From assembly GCA_017428105.1 (NCBI GenBank), contig JAFRRM010000042.1, positions 1 through 32,765 on the forward strand: a stretch of DNA of 32,765 bases, given 5' to 3'. Shown in pieces: positions 31,834 through 32,765 of the stretch. The stretch is from Lachnospiraceae bacterium. GTDB taxonomy: Bacteria; Bacillota; Clostridia; Lachnospirales; Lachnospiraceae. The notes beneath the pieces are model-generated. The model was given only the letters and a program-made list of their open reading frames with translations, was not told the DNA's origin and searched no databases. A program made the translations under genes and the position numbers. The stretch's first letter is position 1. Each line of letters opens with the position of its first letter.

Positions 31834-32435
31834 AAACAAAAGAAATGGATAAACTCATGGCGCATTTTGACAAATACTTTAAACAGTCTGACTGTCAGGT
31901 GCTACACCCACTTAGCATGACTCCGCATATAGACACTCTGGTATATAAGCCAACATCTGAACTTCCTTATTGGAAACTTGTATCCATGGGCGCCAGCGAT
32001 TTCCGTATGCCTGCAAAGAAACCCTTTTTGGGCGATCGCAACGAATATATGATGTTTGTCGACGCACAGGAAGATCTGACAGATAAAGAAACCCTTGACC
32101 GTTATGTGATGTATCTGATGGAAGTTGCTCATTATCCCATCGTCAACCAGTGTTATATAACTTACGGGCACAGTGTAGAATGGAAGCCAGAAGAAAATGA
32201 GGAAATGGTATGTGCTTTTCTGGAGATGCCGCAGATCATCAGTGATCCAAATGTATTACGGTGCAAGCTTGGTCTGATGAAAACGGCTGTCTGCCTTCAA
32301 ATCGTTTTGCTGACTAAAGAGGAAACTGAAAAATTACTCCAGATCGGGCCTCAGCAATTCAGCTATTATCTCTACCCGGAAAACGGTTCACCTCGTCATT
32401 TCATCTGCGAGTTAAAACGCAGTGAGAAGTTTTAG
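31830..32435 (+). CDS. Suppressor-of-fused (SUFU) domain protein
   Basis: 201 residues covering a whole SUFU domain. The family core HIDTLVYKPTSELPYWKLV then SMGASDFRMP is clear, followed by the ERNEYMMFV-like stretch (GDRNEYMMFVD) and a second half typical of the group. Bacterial SUFU proteins are known as immunity proteins of polymorphic toxin systems. No toxin gene is visible in the window, so this may be an orphan immunity gene. It starts within the stop of the DUF4304 gene (ATGA). Confidence 0.87.
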   Translation: MKTKEMDKLMAHFDKYFKQSDCQVLHPLSMTPHIDTLVYKPTSELPYWKLVSMGASDFRMPAKKPFLGDRNEYMMFVDAQEDLTDKETLDRYVMYLMEVAHYPIVNQCYITYGHSVEWKPEENEEMVCAFLEMPQIISDPNVLRCKLGLMKTAVCLQIVLLTKEETEKLLQIGPQQFSYYLYPENGSPRHFICELKRSEKF

Positions 32436-32691
32436 TATATAATTTGTATTCCTATGTGAGTTACCTCCCCCGAGTTACCCCCCCAGAAAGAAGCGGAATC
32501 GCCGGAGCCTCCTTTGACTGAAAAGTGATGCATTTGATGGAAATAAGCTTAAACACGATGGTATCTTAGAACGGATTGGGGCGATAAAGGTGGATTCAGG
32601 AAAGTCCACCAGTAATCTTTGCCATGGACTGGTATGGAAAAGTATTAGTGGGTAATGTGCTATACTATGCATGGCAAGGAGGAACAAACAA
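32436..32691. other. Intergenic region before the IS3 element
   Basis: 256 bases without a convincing gene. It holds two GAGTTACC direct repeats (32458-32465 and 32471-32478) in a C-rich stretch, a hairpin with GGTGGA/TCCACC arms (32589-32610), and TATACT (32661-32666), a possible -10 for the transposase. The left inverted repeat of the IS probably lies here but cannot be fixed without the right end. Confidence 0.45.
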
Positions 32692-32765
32692 ATGCCAAGC
32701 AACAACAGCAAGTATACCCAGGAGATTCGTGAGAAGACCGCAAAGTACATTCTTGAGACCGGAAA
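32692..32765 (+). CDS. IS3 family transposase OrfA, 5' end only
   Basis: The first 24 codons, running off the window. MPSNNSKYTQEIREKTAKYI is like the start of IS3-family OrfA proteins (transposase_8, HTH) common in Clostridia. AAGGAGG lies eight bases before the ATG. It marks mobile DNA at the right edge of the AT-rich segment. Confidence 0.75.
   Translation, partial: MPSNNSKYTQEIREKTAKYILETG

Noticed and set aside
27813..32480. GAGTTACC repeats near 27817 and at 32458-32478 as element ends
   Set aside because: The matches are only eight bases and lack flanking similarity, too short to call attachment sites or IS ends.
32475..32750. Minus-strand frame of 91 codons at the right end
   Set aside because: It lies opposite the IS3 transposase start and its upstream region and has no recognisable features.
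27700..32765. A second copy of the tRNA-Ala 3' end marking the island's far boundary
   Set aside because: I looked for the T-arm and acceptor sequence downstream and found none in the window; the island end, if any, lies beyond.
1..32765. CRISPR array
   Set aside because: No regularly spaced repeat with unique spacers was seen; the only short-period repeat is the two-copy REP unit at 201-272.

Overview
The window looks like chromosomal DNA of a GC-rich anaerobic Bacillota (class Clostridia, probably a gut or rumen lineage). The basis is a set of family assignments: a TGS-domain uridine-kinase-like protein, a PepV/Sapep-type M20 dipeptidase, a Fur-family regulator with a zinc ABC transporter, strong sigma-A promoters, purine-rich ribosome binding sites, a tRNA without an encoded CCA, and an IS3-type transposase start. 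No species can be named from the sequence alone.

Layout. 1-280: terminators and two copies of a REP-like repeat. 280-3337 (minus): M20 dipeptidase then TGS/uridine-kinase-like protein. 3527-10054: a hydroxy/oxo-acid locus. On one side a D-2-hydroxyacid dehydrogenase and an RraA-family aldolase/decarboxylase (minus); a divergent LysR regulator (plus); then an operon of an ion-transporter-superfamily carboxylate permease, a DUF6282 metal-hydrolase-like protein and a second D-2-hydroxyacid dehydrogenase. It reads as uptake, hydrolysis, C-C cleavage and oxo-acid reduction of an unknown carboxylate. 10215-10688: a small membrane-anchored protein. 10793-19685: a compact biosynthetic cluster with a Sfp-type phosphopantetheinyl transferase convergent to a 2420-residue NRPS (C-A-T-C-A-T-reductase) that shares a transcript with an AEC-family transporter. 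The expected product is a dipeptide released reductively, as an aldehyde or something derived from it. 19816-21190: thyA-folA, divergent from the NRPS transcript. 21207-21265: a head-to-head REP pair forming a large hairpin. 21290-25690 (minus): a zinc operon, zur-like regulator - znuA - znuC - znuB - S66 LD-carboxypeptidase lipoprotein, with two palindromic operators bracketing the promoter. 25926-27521 (minus): ROK sugar kinase and a small membrane protein. 27700-27772: tRNA-Ala(CGC).

From about 27840 to the end the composition becomes visibly AT-rich and codon use changes. This part carries accessory genes: an unrecognised HTH/coiled-coil protein, a Schlafen AlbA_2/RecG-like protein, a run of three small genes resembling immunity proteins (DUF4275-like, DUF4304, SUFU), and the start of an IS3-family transposase. 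It looks like a horizontally acquired island beginning just after the tRNA gene; its far end lies outside the window.

The best candidates for undescribed biology are the NRPS-AEC-PPTase cluster, the RraA/DUF6282/hydroxyacid-dehydrogenase locus, the zinc-regulated S66 lipoprotein, and the unrecognised island gene at 27942-29252.
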